From: Streptomyces avicenniae
GTDB lineage: Bacteria; Actinomycetota; Actinomycetes; Streptomycetales; Streptomycetaceae
Direction of reading: 5' to 3'
Assembly: GCF_000719135.1 (NCBI RefSeq)
Contig: NZ_JOEK01000002.1
Location: forward strand, 1 to 64,000
Length of the DNA: 64,000 bases
The position numbers and the translations under genes were made by a program. Shown here in pieces: positions 43,585 to 57,587 of this stretch; within the stretch, counting starts at the first letter, position 1, and each line of letters starts with the position of its first letter. The notes under the pieces were generated by a model that was not told the DNA's origin, did no database searches, and saw nothing but the letters and a program-made list of their open reading frames with translations.

Positions 43585-43633
43585 CCTCAGAAAGCCGCCG
43601 CGCCGCCTTAGGGGCAGGGTGAGGTGTCTCAGA
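43585..43633 (-). promoter_or_regulatory. Three TCTGAGG-type heptamers, 21-bp spacing, upstream of the 66-aa ORF
   Basis: On the minus strand the heptamers are TCTGAGA (43627-43633), CCTAAGG (43606-43612) and TCTGAGG (43585-43591), each exactly 21 bp from the next, two helical turns. The first overlaps the stop codon of the upstream response regulator. The last continues as TCTGAGGTCCCC, as upstream of the 65-residue ORF. This is a strong candidate binding array for a dimeric or oligomeric activator, possibly the LAL proteins themselves. Confidence 0.55.
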
Positions 43634-44231
43634 GCCAGTCGTGTTCCCGCGCGTAGCGCGCCGCCTCGTGCCGGGTGCGGGTCTGGGTCTTCTGCATGGC
43701 CCTGGAGAGGTAGTTGCGCACCGTCCCCTCCGCCAGGTGGAGCCGGGCGGCGATCTCGGCGACGGCGAACCCCTCGCGGGTCCCGCGCAGCACGTCGATC
43801 TCCCGGTCGGTGAGCGGGCAGTCGTCCACGAGGGCGAGTGCCGAGACGTCCGGGTCGATCCACCGCCTGCCCTCGTGCAGGGCCGTGATGACCGTGGTGA
43901 TGTGGCCCGGCTCGGCCGCCTTGCTGACGAAGCCCTGGACCCCGAGCTTCAGTGCCTTACGGAGCACCCCTGGCCTGGCGTGCCGGGTCAGCATGAGGAT
44001 CACCTGCTCGGGCAGCGCGCGGCGGATCTCCGAGACGGCGCCGAGCCCGTCGAGTCCTGGCATCTCCAGGTCGATGACGAGCACGTCGGGCCGGTGCCGC
44101 AGCGTCGCCTCGACGGCCGACCCGCCGTCCGCCGCCTCGGCGAGCACGGTGATCCCCCCGCCCAGGGGCAGCAGCGACGCCAGCGCCTTGCGGAGCAGGG
44201 CCTCGTCGTCGGCGAGCACCACGGTGGTCAT
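43629..44231 (-). CDS. NarL/DesR-type response regulator
   Basis: A 200-residue regulator. The receiver domain (1-120) has acidic ADDEALL (8-14), a phosphoacceptor Asp in VIDLEMPGLDG (about residue 54) and a lysine in GFVSKAA. The C-terminal LuxR helix-turn-helix has LTDREIDVLRGTREGFAVAEIAARLHLAEGTVRNYLSRAMQKT. It is coupled to the upstream kinase by an ATGA overlap. The DesR/LiaR-like class typically controls a neighbouring ABC exporter in response to membrane stress, here probably the divergent one. Confidence 0.93.
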   Translation of the reverse strand: MTTVVLADDEALLRKALASLLPLGGGITVLAEAADGGSAVEATLRHRPDVLVIDLEMPGLDGLGAVSEIRRALPEQVILMLTRHARPGVLRKALKLGVQGFVSKAAEPGHITTVITALHEGRRWIDPDVSALALVDDCPLTDREIDVLRGTREGFAVAEIAARLHLAEGTVRNYLSRAMQKTQTRTRHEAARYAREHDWL

Positions 44232-45400
44232 CGGTCGTCCTTCCGCGTCCGCGGGCGGTCCCGGCGGGTGCCGGGGCCGGGGTCGGGGAACTGCGCGGCC
44301 GTGCGGAACCGCCCGTTCTCCTGTGCCACCGTGAGCTGCCCGCCGTCCCCCGCCACCCGCTCCCGCAGCGCGGAGAGCCCGCGCAGCCCGGGGAGCGGCC
44401 CGTCCGCCGCGCCGTCGTTGACGATGTCGATGCCGGTCTTCGAGAGGGTGATCGACACCCGCGTGGCCTGGGCGTGCCGCAGGATGTTGGTCGTCGTCTC
44501 GCGCAGGACCTGGCCGAGCTGCTCGTTGACGCGCTCGTCCACGCCGGTCTCACGGTCCACGCGCACCCGGATGCCCGCCGCCTCGAAGAGGTTCTTCGCG
44601 TTCTCCAGCTCGACGGACAGGTTGAGCCGCCGCTGGGCGTAGGCGAGCGCCTTGGTCTGGGTGATCGTGTCGCCGACGAGGGCGTGGACCTCGCGCAGCT
44701 CCTGCCGCACGCGCTCCGGTTCTTCGCCGTCCAGCAGCTTCTCGGCCAGCGCGATCTTCAGCTTGACCACGTGCAGGGTGTGGCCCTGGATGTCGTGCAG
44801 ATCACCGGCGAACCGCACGCGTTCCCTGACGACGGCCAGCTCCGCCTCGCGTTCCCTCGCCTGCTCCACGAACGTGTAGAACAGCCGGTTGGCGAACTGG
44901 AGGCCGATCGCCGCCCCGACCACGCCGGTGGGCAGGAGGACGTAGAGGAGCAGGACGTCGGCGACCGCCTCGTGCGACACGAGCAGCCGCGCCGCGCCCA
45001 CCGCGGCGACGAAGACGACCAGCCCGGTGATCGCCGGGCCACGGCGGCGTGGCAGCTGCGCGACGAGGACCGGGCCGACGACCGACAGCCCGTAGGACGC
45101 CGTGTGCCCGCCGGTCACGAACACCCCGAACACCCACACGGCTCCCGTGACGGCCAGGCAGGGGACCGCGACGCGCGAGAGGTCGCCCGCCGTCCACCGC
45201 TCGACGATCACCAGGGCGGCGGCCACGCCGAGGGACAGCACGGCGGCGTCCCACCAGGTGCGGGCATCGACCGCCACCAGCAGCGCGCCCACGGCGGCGA
45301 GCGGCGGCAGCAACGTGACGAGGTTGATCCGGCGCAGCCGTCCGCGCGTCGCCTCGCTGTGCCCCGGCATCGTGTTGACCATCGGCCGTGCCGGTCTCAC
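44228..45400 (-). CDS. DesK-type sensor histidine kinase
   Basis: A 390-residue HisKA_3 kinase. The N-terminal region has 5 predicted transmembrane helices (about 25-175). The phosphoacceptor histidine is in GDLHDIQGHTLHVVKLKIALAEKL, and a C-terminal HATPase has LRETTTNILRHAQATRVSI and LPGLRGLSALRERVAGDGG. The start is GTG at 45400, overlapping the stop of the small membrane protein as GTGA, so the three genes membrane protein/kinase/regulator are translationally coupled. Confidence 0.92.
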   Translation of the reverse strand: MRPARPMVNTMPGHSEATRGRLRRINLVTLLPPLAAVGALLVAVDARTWWDAAVLSLGVAAALVIVERWTAGDLSRVAVPCLAVTGAVWVFGVFVTGGHTASYGLSVVGPVLVAQLPRRRGPAITGLVVFVAAVGAARLLVSHEAVADVLLLYVLLPTGVVGAAIGLQFANRLFYTFVEQAREREAELAVVRERVRFAGDLHDIQGHTLHVVKLKIALAEKLLDGEEPERVRQELREVHALVGDTITQTKALAYAQRRLNLSVELENAKNLFEAAGIRVRVDRETGVDERVNEQLGQVLRETTTNILRHAQATRVSITLSKTGIDIVNDGAADGPLPGLRGLSALRERVAGDGGQLTVAQENGRFRTAAQFPDPGPGTRRDRPRTRKDDR

Positions 45401-45630
45401 CGCTCGTCCTCCGGCCGCTGCGGCAGCTGGCTGAGCAGCGGGATCAGCGGGGCGTTCGACAGCGTGACGACCGCGGCCGTCCACATCAGCCACTGGTTGT
45501 CCTCCAGCCAGGACTCCATGGCGTCAGGGTAGAGCCCGACCCCCAGCTGGTGGACGAGGAAGACCACGCAGACCAGCAGGAAGACCGCCACGTTGGCGGC
45601 CAGCACGGCGCGCAGCGGCCGGGTGTCCAT
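45397..45630 (-). CDS. Small two-helix membrane protein, 77 aa
   Basis: The product starts MDTRPLRAVLAANVAVFLLV and has two hydrophobic helices (about 7-30 and 47-70) separated by VGLYPDAMESWLEDNQW, an outside loop if the N-terminus is inside. The ATG at 45630 has GGAGAG upstream. It is first gene of the kinase/regulator operon, overlapping the kinase by 4 bp, so it may modulate the kinase. I recognise no family. Confidence 0.75.
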   Translation of the reverse strand: MDTRPLRAVLAANVAVFLLVCVVFLVHQLGVGLYPDAMESWLEDNQWLMWTAAVVTLSNAPLIPLLSQLPQRPEDER

Positions 45631-45729
45631 GTGCGGCTCTCCGGGGTCGGGCGGCAGGGTCCGCGTCCCAGTGTCGCCGCCGCCCCGCGCCCCGACCAGT
45701 GACACCACGTCATGCGTTCGCGGGACGAA

Positions 45730-45750
45730 TGTCACGGCCGGGTGATGACA
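45730..45750. promoter_or_regulatory. Imperfect inverted repeat TGTCA-N11-TGACA between the kinase operon and the ABC genes
   Basis: A 21-bp dyad lies 45 bp before the ABC ATPase start. A related sequence GTGACACCACGTCAT lies about 30 bp further left, nearer the divergent operon. NarL/DesR-type regulators bind dyads of this size in the promoter of their target exporter, so this is the expected place. The assignment is by position. Confidence 0.4.
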
Positions 45751-45794
45751 CGGGCGCACTGCCGCGGAGGCTCACGACAGGGTGGGATCGGTAC

Positions 45795-46679
45795 ATGACC
45801 TCGACACCCGTCATCGATGTGGAACGGCTCAACCTCAGCTACGGCGACTTCCACGCCGTGAAAGACCTGTCCTTCCAGGTCGCGAAGGGGGAACTGTACG
45901 CGCTGCTCGGCACGAACGGCGCGGGGAAGACCTCGGCCCTTGAGGTCGTCGAAGGCCACCGGCCGCCGGGCTCGGGCACGGTACGGGTCTTCGGGCACAG
46001 CCCGCGGGACCGCCTGGCCGTGCGGCCCAGGATGGGCATCATGCTCCAGGAGAGCGGCTTCTCGCCCGACCTCACGGTGCGGGAGTCCGTCCGGCTGATC
46101 GGCGGGCTCTCCCGGCGCAAGGACTCGGTCGGACGCGTCCTCGGCGTCGTCGGCCTCACGGACAAGGCCGGGACGCGGGTGTCCCAGCTCTCCGGCGGCG
46201 AGCGGCGGCGCCTCGACTTCGCCACCGCCGTGTACGGGACGCCTGAGCTGTTGTTCCTGGACGAGCCCACCACCGGCCTGGACATCCAGTCGAGGGACGC
46301 CCTCTGGCAGGCCGTGGACCGGCTGCGCGAGGACGGCGCCACCGTCGTGCTCACCACGCACTACCTGGAGGAGGCCCAGCAGCGCGCCGACCGCATCGGC
46401 CTCATGCACAAGGGCACCCTGCACCAGGAGGGCACCGTCCACGAGCTGACGCGGACCCTGCCGGGCACCGTCCGTTTCTCCCTCAAGGACCCCGCCCCTG
46501 CGCTGCCGCTGCCCGCCACGCGCGAGGGCGACGGCACGTTCCTCGTGCGGACCTTCCACCTCCAGAAGGATCTCCACACCCTCCTCGGCTGGGCGCACGA
46601 CAACGGCCTGGAGCTGGGGCAGCTCCAGGCCGGGCCGACACGGCTCGACGACGTGTTCCGCGCCGTCACCGGCGACTAG
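45795..46679 (+). CDS. ABC exporter ATP-binding protein
   Basis: A 294-residue nucleotide-binding protein of the DrrA/multidrug class. Walker A is LLGTNGAGKTS (about 36-46), the Q-loop is in GIMLQESGF, the signature is LSGGERRRLD, Walker B LLFLDEPTTGLD and the H-loop LTTHYLEE. A C-terminal extension (about 215-294) is typical of drug and lipid exporters. It is paired with the permease 40 bp downstream and divergent from the kinase/regulator operon, its probable regulator. Confidence 0.93.
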   Translation: MTSTPVIDVERLNLSYGDFHAVKDLSFQVAKGELYALLGTNGAGKTSALEVVEGHRPPGSGTVRVFGHSPRDRLAVRPRMGIMLQESGFSPDLTVRESVRLIGGLSRRKDSVGRVLGVVGLTDKAGTRVSQLSGGERRRLDFATAVYGTPELLFLDEPTTGLDIQSRDALWQAVDRLREDGATVVLTTHYLEEAQQRADRIGLMHKGTLHQEGTVHELTRTLPGTVRFSLKDPAPALPLPATREGDGTFLVRTFHLQKDLHTLLGWAHDNGLELGQLQAGPTRLDDVFRAVTGD

Positions 46680-46719
46680 ACCACCCGCTCCCTGCACCTC
46701 CCGAGAAAGGGACGGCCCC

Positions 46720-47439
46720 ATGCTCTCCATCGCTCTCAGCGAACTGATCCAGATCTTCAGGAACCGGCTGGTCCTGGTGACCAGCTGCATCATGCCCGCG
46801 GCGGTCAGCGCGTACTTCGTGTACCAGCACGAAGCCTTCGCCGACCTGGGCAGCCTCGGGTACATCGCCGCGGTGGTGGCGTTCACCGTGGGCGCGTTCG
46901 GGCTCTACACGACGGCGGTGACGACGCTCGCCGCGCGGCGGCAGAACCTCTTCCTCAAGCGGCTGCGCTCCACCGCGGCGGGCGACGCCCGCATCCTCGC
47001 CGGGCTGCTCCTGCCGGTGACGGTGCTCGCGCTGGTCCAGGTGACGGTGATCCTCGTCGCGCTGGCCGCCGTCGCGGGGGGCCCGTCCGACACCCCGCTG
47101 CTGGTCGCGGCGGTCCTCGCCGTGGTGGTCATGATGCTGGGCCTCGGCCTGGCCACGGCGGGGCTGACGAACTCCCCCGAGCACGCCCAGGTCACGACGC
47201 TGCCCGTCAGCCTCGGCGGCATCGCCGTGGCGAGCTGGGTCGGGATCAGCGGCACCGAGGAGCTGGCCCCGCTCAAGCGGCTGCTGCCCGGCGGCTCGGC
47301 CACCGAGCTGATCATGGACGCGTGGAACGGCGGCGTCCCCACCGGCGACTCGCTGCTCCTGCTGGCGCCGACCCTCGGCTGGGTCGTCGTCGCGGTCGTG
47401 CTGGCCACCCGCCTCTTCCGCTGGGAACCGCGCCGCTGA
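46720..47439 (+). CDS. ABC-2 type exporter permease
   Basis: A 239-residue membrane protein with six predicted helices of the ABC-2 family (LIQIFRNRLVLVTSCIMPAAV at the start, then GLYTTAVTTLAARRQNLFLKRLRSTAAGD, the conserved coupling segment). The C-terminal FRWEPRR motif is common in the DrrB-like class. It functions as a homodimer with the preceding ATPase. The ATG at 46720 is preceded by GAGAAAGGGA. Confidence 0.92.
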   Translation: MLSIALSELIQIFRNRLVLVTSCIMPAAVSAYFVYQHEAFADLGSLGYIAAVVAFTVGAFGLYTTAVTTLAARRQNLFLKRLRSTAAGDARILAGLLLPVTVLALVQVTVILVALAAVAGGPSDTPLLVAAVLAVVVMMLGLGLATAGLTNSPEHAQVTTLPVSLGGIAVASWVGISGTEELAPLKRLLPGGSATELIMDAWNGGVPTGDSLLLLAPTLGWVVVAVVLATRLFRWEPRR

Positions 47440-47460
47440 CCTGCGACCGCGCCGACACGA

Positions 47461-47503
47461 AGGCCCCGGTCCCCTCCCCCACGCGGGGGACGGGCCGGGG
47501 CCT
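47461..47503. terminator. Bidirectional hairpin between the ABC permease and gatB
   Basis: A long GC-rich stem (AGGCCCCGG/CCGGGGCCT ends with inner TCCCC/GGGGA pairing and one bulge) lies between two convergent genes, 21 nt past the permease stop and 26 nt past the gatB stop. Confidence 0.7.
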
Positions 47504-47529
47504 CGGCCGTGGGCGCGCCGTACGGGCGC

Positions 47530-49038
47530 TCAGGCGTCCGCGCCGAGCCGTTCCAGGATCAGTTCGCGTGCCCGTCCGGCGTCCGCCTGGCCGCGCGTGG
47601 CCTTCATGACCGCGCCGACCAGCGCGCCGGCCGCCGCGACCTTGCCGCCGCGCACCTTCTCGGCGACGGCCGGGTTGGCCGCGATGGCCTCGTCCACGGC
47701 GGCGCCGAGGGCGCCCTCGTCGGAGACGACCCGCAGGCCGCGCTTCTCCACGACGTCGTCGGGGCCGCCCTCGCCCGCCAGCACGCCGTCGATGACCTGA
47801 CGGGCCAGCTTGTCGTTGAGCGCGCCCTCCGCGACCAGCGCGGCCACCCGCGCGACCTGCGCCGGGGTGATGGGCAGGGCCGTGAGGTCGGTACCGGCCT
47901 CGTTCGCCCGGCGGGCCAGCTCGCCGAGCCACCACTTCCGCGCGGAGGTGGCGTCCGCCCCCGCCTCGACGGTGGCGACGACGAGATCGACGGCGCCCGC
48001 GTTCAGCGCGGACTGCATCTCGTGCGCCGAGATGCCCCACTCCTCGCGGAGCCTGGCGCGGCGGGCGAGCGGCAGCTCGGGCAGCCCGGCACGCAGCTCC
48101 TCCACCCAGGCACGGGCGGGGGCGAGCGGCACGAGGTCGGGCTCGGGGAAGTAGCGGTAGTCCTCCGCCTCCTCCTTGACGCGGCCCGAGGTGGTGCTGC
48201 CGTTCTCCTCGTGGAAGTGCCGCGTCTCCTGGACGATGACGCCGCCGTCGTCCAGGACCGCCGCGTGCCGCTGGATCTCGAAGCGGACGGCGCGCTCGAC
48301 GCTGCGCAGCGAGTTGACGTTCTTGGTCTCGCTGCGCGTGCCGAACTTCTCCCGCCCGTGGGGGCGCAGCGACACGTTGACGTCGCAGCGCAGCTGGCCC
48401 ATCTCCATGCGCGCCTCGGAGACGCCGAGCGCCCTGATGACCTCGCGCAGTTCGGCCACGTAGGCGCGGGCGATCTCCGGGGCACGGGCGCCCGCGCCGG
48501 TGATCGGCTTGGTGACGATCTCGATCAGCGGGATCCCGGCGCGGTTGTAGTCGAGCAGGGAGTGCGACGCGCCGTGGATGCGGCCGGTCGCGCCGCCGAT
48601 GTGGGTGGACTTGCCGGTGTCCTCCTCCATGTGGGCGCGCTCGATGCCGACCCGGAAGACCTCGCCGTCCTCCAGCTGGACGTCCAGGTGGCCGTCGAAG
48701 GCGATCGGCTCGTCGTACTGGGACGTCTGGAAGTTCTTCGGCATGTCCGGATAGAAGTAGTTCTTCCGGGCGAAGCGGCACCACTCGGCGATGTCGCAGT
48801 GCAGGGCGAGACCGATGCGGACGGCCGACTCGACGCCCGTGGCGTTGACCACGGGCAGCGCGCCCGGCAGCCCCAGACAGACCGGGCAGGTCTGTGAGTT
48901 GGGCTCGGCGCCCAGGGTGGTGGCGCAGCCGCAGAACATCTTGGTGGCGGTGCCCAGCTCGACATGGACCTCCAGGCCCATGACGGGGTCGTAGGACGCG
49001 AGCGCGTCCTCGTACGACACCAGGTCGGTGACGGTCAC
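47530..49038 (-). CDS. gatB: Asp-tRNA(Asn)/Glu-tRNA(Gln) amidotransferase subunit B
   Basis: A 502-residue GatB subunit, which phosphorylates the mischarged Glu-/Asp-tRNA and, with GatA-derived ammonia, amidates it. The cradle domain has the family N-terminus [18 protein letters not shown], the zinc-type CPVCLGLPG, and [20 protein letters not shown]. The C-terminal helical/YqeY-like tail (about 360-500) binds tRNA. gatA and gatC are upstream in the same direction with a 70-residue membrane protein interposed. Confidence 0.96.
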   Translation of the reverse strand: MTVTDLVSYEDALASYDPVMGLEVHVELGTATKMFCGCATTLGAEPNSQTCPVCLGLPGALPVVNATGVESAVRIGLALHCDIAEWCRFARKNYFYPDMPKNFQTSQYDEPIAFDGHLDVQLEDGEVFRVGIERAHMEEDTGKSTHIGGATGRIHGASHSLLDYNRAGIPLIEIVTKPITGAGARAPEIARAYVAELREVIRALGVSEARMEMGQLRCDVNVSLRPHGREKFGTRSETKNVNSLRSVERAVRFEIQRHAAVLDDGGVIVQETRHFHEENGSTTSGRVKEEAEDYRYFPEPDLVPLAPARAWVEELRAGLPELPLARRARLREEWGISAHEMQSALNAGAVDLVVATVEAGADATSARKWWLGELARRANEAGTDLTALPITPAQVARVAALVAEGALNDKLARQVIDGVLAGEGGPDDVVEKRGLRVVSDEGALGAAVDEAIAANPAVAEKVRGGKVAAAGALVGAVMKATRGQADAGRARELILERLGADA

Positions 49039-49054
49039 GGTTACCTCTCGGTGC

Positions 49055-49263
49055 TCAGTCGTCGGTGGTCATGCGGCGGATCTCCCGGACGAGCAGGGCG
49101 ACGCCGGTGACGATGGCGGCACCGTGGACGATCGCGTCGGCGAGCCGCAGCGTGTCCTTCTCCACCCGGGCCTCGCGCAGCTGCCGGGTGACGCTGACGG
49201 CGCCGAACAGCGTGGTGCCGATGGACAGGTAGGTGCTGGCCTTCGACCGCTGCTTCTTCTTGC

Positions 49264-49267
<4 letters not shown>
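49055..49267 (-). CDS. Small membrane protein between gatA and gatB, 70 aa
   Basis: It starts [20 protein letters not shown] and has one hydrophobic segment in the middle (about 44-62, [19 protein letters not shown]) after a basic N-terminus. The ATG at 49267 overlaps the gatA stop (ATGA), and gatB begins 16 bp later, so it is translated as part of gatA-orf-gatB. The same small gene appears at this position in Streptomyces as I recall. Function is unknown. Confidence 0.8.
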
Positions 49268-50757
<1,490 letters not shown>

Positions 50758-50759
50758 GG

Positions 50760-51056
50760 TCACTCCTCCCCCAGGATCTGCGGCACCTTGAAACGCTGCT
50801 GCTCCTGCGCGGGAGCGGCGGCGAGCGCCTGCTCGGCGGTCAGGCTCGGCCTGACGCGGTCCGCGCGCATCACATTGGTGAGCGGCAGCGGATGGGAGGT
50901 CGGCGGGACGTCCTCGGCGGCGACGTCGGCGACGCGGGCGACCGCGCCGATGATGTCGTCGAGCTGTCCGGCGAAGTGTTCCAGCTCTTCGTCGGTCAGC
51001 TCCAGACGCGCCAGCCGGGCGAGGTGGGCGACCTCCTCGCGCGTGATGCCGGGCAT
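50760..51056 (-). CDS. gatC: Asp-tRNA(Asn)/Glu-tRNA(Gln) amidotransferase subunit C
   Basis: A 98-residue GatC belt subunit that clamps GatA to GatB. It has [25 protein letters not shown] near the N-terminus and the C-terminal [13 protein letters not shown]. It is first gene of gatC-gatA-orf-gatB. ATG at 51056. Confidence 0.95.
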   Translation of the reverse strand: MPGITREEVAHLARLARLELTDEELEHFAGQLDDIIGAVARVADVAAEDVPPTSHPLPLTNVMRADRVRPSLTAEQALAAAPAQEQQRFKVPQILGEE

Positions 51057-51159
51057 GTGGCGATCCTCTTGCTCGTCGCGGGTTCGGGTTTCCGCGGCCA
51101 ATCCTATGGCGGCTGCGTGGCGGTCCGCGCACCGATTCCCGCCCGGCCCGTGCGGGGGC

Positions 51160-53289
51160 TCAGGCTTCGGCCGACAGGGTGCGGGCCGGGATCTCCGCGG
51201 GCAGGCTTCCGGCGGGCAGTTCGGCGGGCAGCGTCCCGGCGGGCAGGCCATCGACCGACGGGCTGTCGCGGGCGCGGAGCCAGGCGGTGGCCTCGGACGC
51301 GGGCATGGCGGCGGCGACGAGCCAACCCTGCACGGCGTCGCAGCCGAGGTCGCGCAGCCGCTCCCACGTCTCGTCGTCCTCGACGCCCTCGGCGACGACC
51401 ACCAGGCCCAGGGAGTGGGCCAGTTCGACGGTGCAGCGGACGATCTCGGCGTCCTCCGGGTCCACGACGAGCCGCGCGACGAACGACCGGTCTATCTTCA
51501 GCTCGCTCACGGGCAGGCGGCGCAGGTGCACGAGGGAGGAGTAGCCGGTGCCGAAGTCGTCCAGGGACATGCGGACGCCGTGGCCCGTCAGCCCGGCGAG
51601 GGTGTCGGCGGCGTGCTGCGGGTCCTCCAGCATGACGTGCTCGGTGATCTCCAGCTGGAGCGATCCGGCGGGCACGCCGTGCCGCGCGAGGCGGGCGGCG
51701 ACGGCGCCCGCGAACCCGGGGGTGTAGACGTCGCGCGGCGACACGTTGACGGCGACGGGCACGGTCAGCCCGTGGGCGCGCCACTCGGCGACCTGCCGCA
51801 GCGCCGTCTCCAGGACGTACTCGGTGAGGCGCGGCATGAGTCCGGAGGTCTCGGCCATGGTGATGAACTCGTCGGGGGGCACCCGGCCGCGGTCCGGGTG
51901 CTCCCAGCGGATCAGGGCCTCAAGACCGGCCACCTCGCCGTCGAAGCGGACCTTGGGCTGGTAGTGCAGCTCGACCTGACCGGCGTCGAGGGCGTGTCGC
52001 AGGTCGCCGAGGAGCGCGAGGCGGTCGGGGGTGTTGCCGTCGCGGCTGGCGTCGTAGACCTCCACGCCGCTGCGGTCCTGCTTGGCGTCGTACATCGCGA
52101 CGTCGGCGCGGCGCAGCAGGTCCTCGGCGCCGGGCGCGTGCTCGGGGAAGACGGCGACGCCCGCGCTGGCCTCCACGACGATGGTGAGGCCGTCGAGGTC
52201 GAGGGGGGCGCCGAGGGAGCCGACCAGGGCGCGGGCGACGCGCTGGGCGCTGGTGGTGGAGGCGACGCGCGGCAGCAGGACGGCGAACTCGTCGCCGCCG
52301 AGCCTCGCGGCCTCGGCGCCCGGGGGCAGTTCGGCGCGTATGCGGTCGGCGATCTGGAGGAGGAGGCGGTCGCCCGCGAGGTGCCCGAGGGTGTCGTTGA
52401 CGGCGCGGAAGCTGTCGAGGTCGATGAGGACGAGGGCGGCGCGGTCGCCGCTGCTCCCGGCGTCGTCGAGGGCGCCCCGGGCGCGTTCCAGGAGCCACTG
52501 GCGGTTGGGGAGGCCGGTGAGGGGGTCGCTGAGCTGGTCCTCGGCGCGGGCCCGTGCCATCCAGAAGGTGGAGTCGAGCGAGATGAGCGGGACGGCGAAC
52601 AGCGGAAGCAGCAGCGGCGCGTGGGCGGCGACGACCGCGATGAGCGGGGCGATGCAGAGCAGGGCGGAGGCGACCAGGCCCTGCTTCAGCAGCGCGGCGC
52701 AGGCGAGGGACGGGAGGCCGCCCGGCGGGGCGCTGACGAGCCAGAGGAGGAAGCGGGTGATGACGAGGTACGCGCAGGCGCCGAGCAGGAGTTGCGGCAG
52801 CGTGGCGACCTGCCAGTCGCCCGGCTCCCAGGGGTTCTCGACGCTGGGGCGGGAGCCCCAGGCGGCGAGGGTGAGCGCGGCGCCGCCGACGCCGAGGATG
52901 TCGATGGCGCCGTGCCGGGTGGCCTGGAGGCGGCTCTCGCGGCGGGCTATCCCGGCCAGGGTGACCACGGCCAGGCTGACGAGCATGGCGGGGACCCAGC
53001 CGTAGAGCAGCAGCATGGCCAGGGCCAGGGCGGCGCCGGAACCGGAGCCGCCGCCCCACCAGCTGTTGCCGCCGAGCGCGACGAGGTGCGCGACGACCAG
53101 ACCGGTCAGGACGGCGAAGCCCCAGCCGGGCCGGTCGCCGGGGAAGAGGGCGTGGCCGCCGCTGACGAGGCGGCACACCCCGATGAGGAGGGCGACCCCG
53201 GCGGCGGCGAGGACGGCCGCGCCCGCGTGCCGCGCCATCCAGGTGTATCCGCGCGGCAGAGGCCGTCCCACCCCGGAAGCTGTGTGCAT
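51160..53289 (-). CDS. rmdB: Membrane GGDEF-EAL protein, predicted c-di-GMP phosphodiesterase (RmdB-like)
   Basis: A 709-residue c-di-GMP enzyme. N-terminal membrane helices (about 25-240) are followed by a GGDEF domain with intact GGDEF (331-335) but no RxxD inhibitory site, and a fully conserved EAL domain with EAL (457-459), DDFGTG (577-582) and EGVE (634-637). This is the pattern of RmdB, a Streptomyces phosphodiesterase needed for development. The symbol is by synteny (between gatC and ligA) and is from memory. A C-terminal tail (682-709) contains three near-copies of a nonapeptide. ATG at 53289 has AGAGGG upstream. Confidence 0.85.
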   Translation of the reverse strand: MHTASGVGRPLPRGYTWMARHAGAAVLAAAGVALLIGVCRLVSGGHALFPGDRPGWGFAVLTGLVVAHLVALGGNSWWGGGSGSGAALALAMLLLYGWVPAMLVSLAVVTLAGIARRESRLQATRHGAIDILGVGGAALTLAAWGSRPSVENPWEPGDWQVATLPQLLLGACAYLVITRFLLWLVSAPPGGLPSLACAALLKQGLVASALLCIAPLIAVVAAHAPLLLPLFAVPLISLDSTFWMARARAEDQLSDPLTGLPNRQWLLERARGALDDAGSSGDRAALVLIDLDSFRAVNDTLGHLAGDRLLLQIADRIRAELPPGAEAARLGGDEFAVLLPRVASTTSAQRVARALVGSLGAPLDLDGLTIVVEASAGVAVFPEHAPGAEDLLRRADVAMYDAKQDRSGVEVYDASRDGNTPDRLALLGDLRHALDAGQVELHYQPKVRFDGEVAGLEALIRWEHPDRGRVPPDEFITMAETSGLMPRLTEYVLETALRQVAEWRAHGLTVPVAVNVSPRDVYTPGFAGAVAARLARHGVPAGSLQLEITEHVMLEDPQHAADTLAGLTGHGVRMSLDDFGTGYSSLVHLRRLPVSELKIDRSFVARLVVDPEDAEIVRCTVELAHSLGLVVVAEGVEDDETWERLRDLGCDAVQGWLVAAAMPASEATAWLRARDSPSVDGLPAGTLPAELPAGSLPAEIPARTLSAEA

Positions 53290-53472
53290 GCGGGTCCCTC
53301 TCACGGCCGTGTCCGCCGCGCCCGGGGCGGACGTGTCTGCCCCACACTAGGCGTCCCGGCGGGCCGGGTGTCAGCTAACCCGGCTGCTTGCCCAAAGCAC
53401 CTCACGGTGTGACGTGCCTCTGGTATATGCCACGGTCGCATGCCGCCCACGCTTCCCAACTCGTCCGTACCG

Positions 53473-56821
<3,349 letters not shown>

Positions 56822-56825
<4 letters not shown>

Positions 56826-57511
56826 CCGGCGGGGCGCACCGAGAGGTCGGTCACCTCCGCCCCGTGCGGCAGGTCGAGGGCGGCGAGCACGACGGTGGCG
56901 ACGGCGTCGGCGGTCATCCAGCGGTCGGGGTCGTAGGCGGCCCCCTCCTGCTGGTGGACCTTCTCCTGCATGGGCGTCGCCGTGCGGCCCGGGTGGACGC
57001 TGGTGACGCGCAGGCCGTGCGGTGCCTCCTCGGCGCGCAGCGCGTCGGCCAGGGCGCGCAGGCCGTGCTTGCTGGCGGCGTACGCGCCCCACTGGGCGTT
57101 CGCGCGCAGCCCGGCGCCCGAGTTGACGAAGACGACGTGGCCGCGCGTGGCCCGGAGCTGCGGGAGGAGGAGCCGCGTCAGCTCGGCGGGGGCGACGAGG
57201 TTGGTGGCGAGGGTGGCGCGCCAGACGGCGGGGGTCAGCTCGCCGACCGGGCCGAGTTCGACGACCCCGGCGCTGTGCACGAGCGAGTCGATGCGGTCGG
57301 GCGGCGACTGGTGGCCGAGCGCCCAGGAGAGCCGTTCAGGCTCGGCCAGGTTGCCGACGAGGGTACGGGCGCCGGGGTGCTGCGCCGCGAGTTCCTTGGC
57401 GCGTCCCGCGTCGCGGGCCCACAGCCACAGCTCGTCGCCCCGCTCCGCGAGGCGGCGGGCCACGGCGGCGCCGATGCCGGAGCCTGCCCCGGTGATCACA
57501 TGTGTTGCCAT
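56822..57511 (-). CDS. Short-chain dehydrogenase/reductase
   Basis: A 229-residue classical SDR. The cofactor motif is TGAGSGIGAAVARRL (about 7-21), the catalytic Tyr-x-x-x-Lys is YAASK (about 146-150) with the preceding serine in FVNSGAG, and NLAEPERLSWAL follows the second strand. It is first in SDR-MetE-like-ligA, linked by GTGA overlaps. The substrate is unknown. ATG at 57511. Confidence 0.9.
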
Positions 57512-57587
57512 GGGGTCATGCTCTCGTACGGTGGTGAGGGCGGAAGGGCAGGGCGGGGCACGGGCCCGTCCGGGAAGGGGTACGGGC

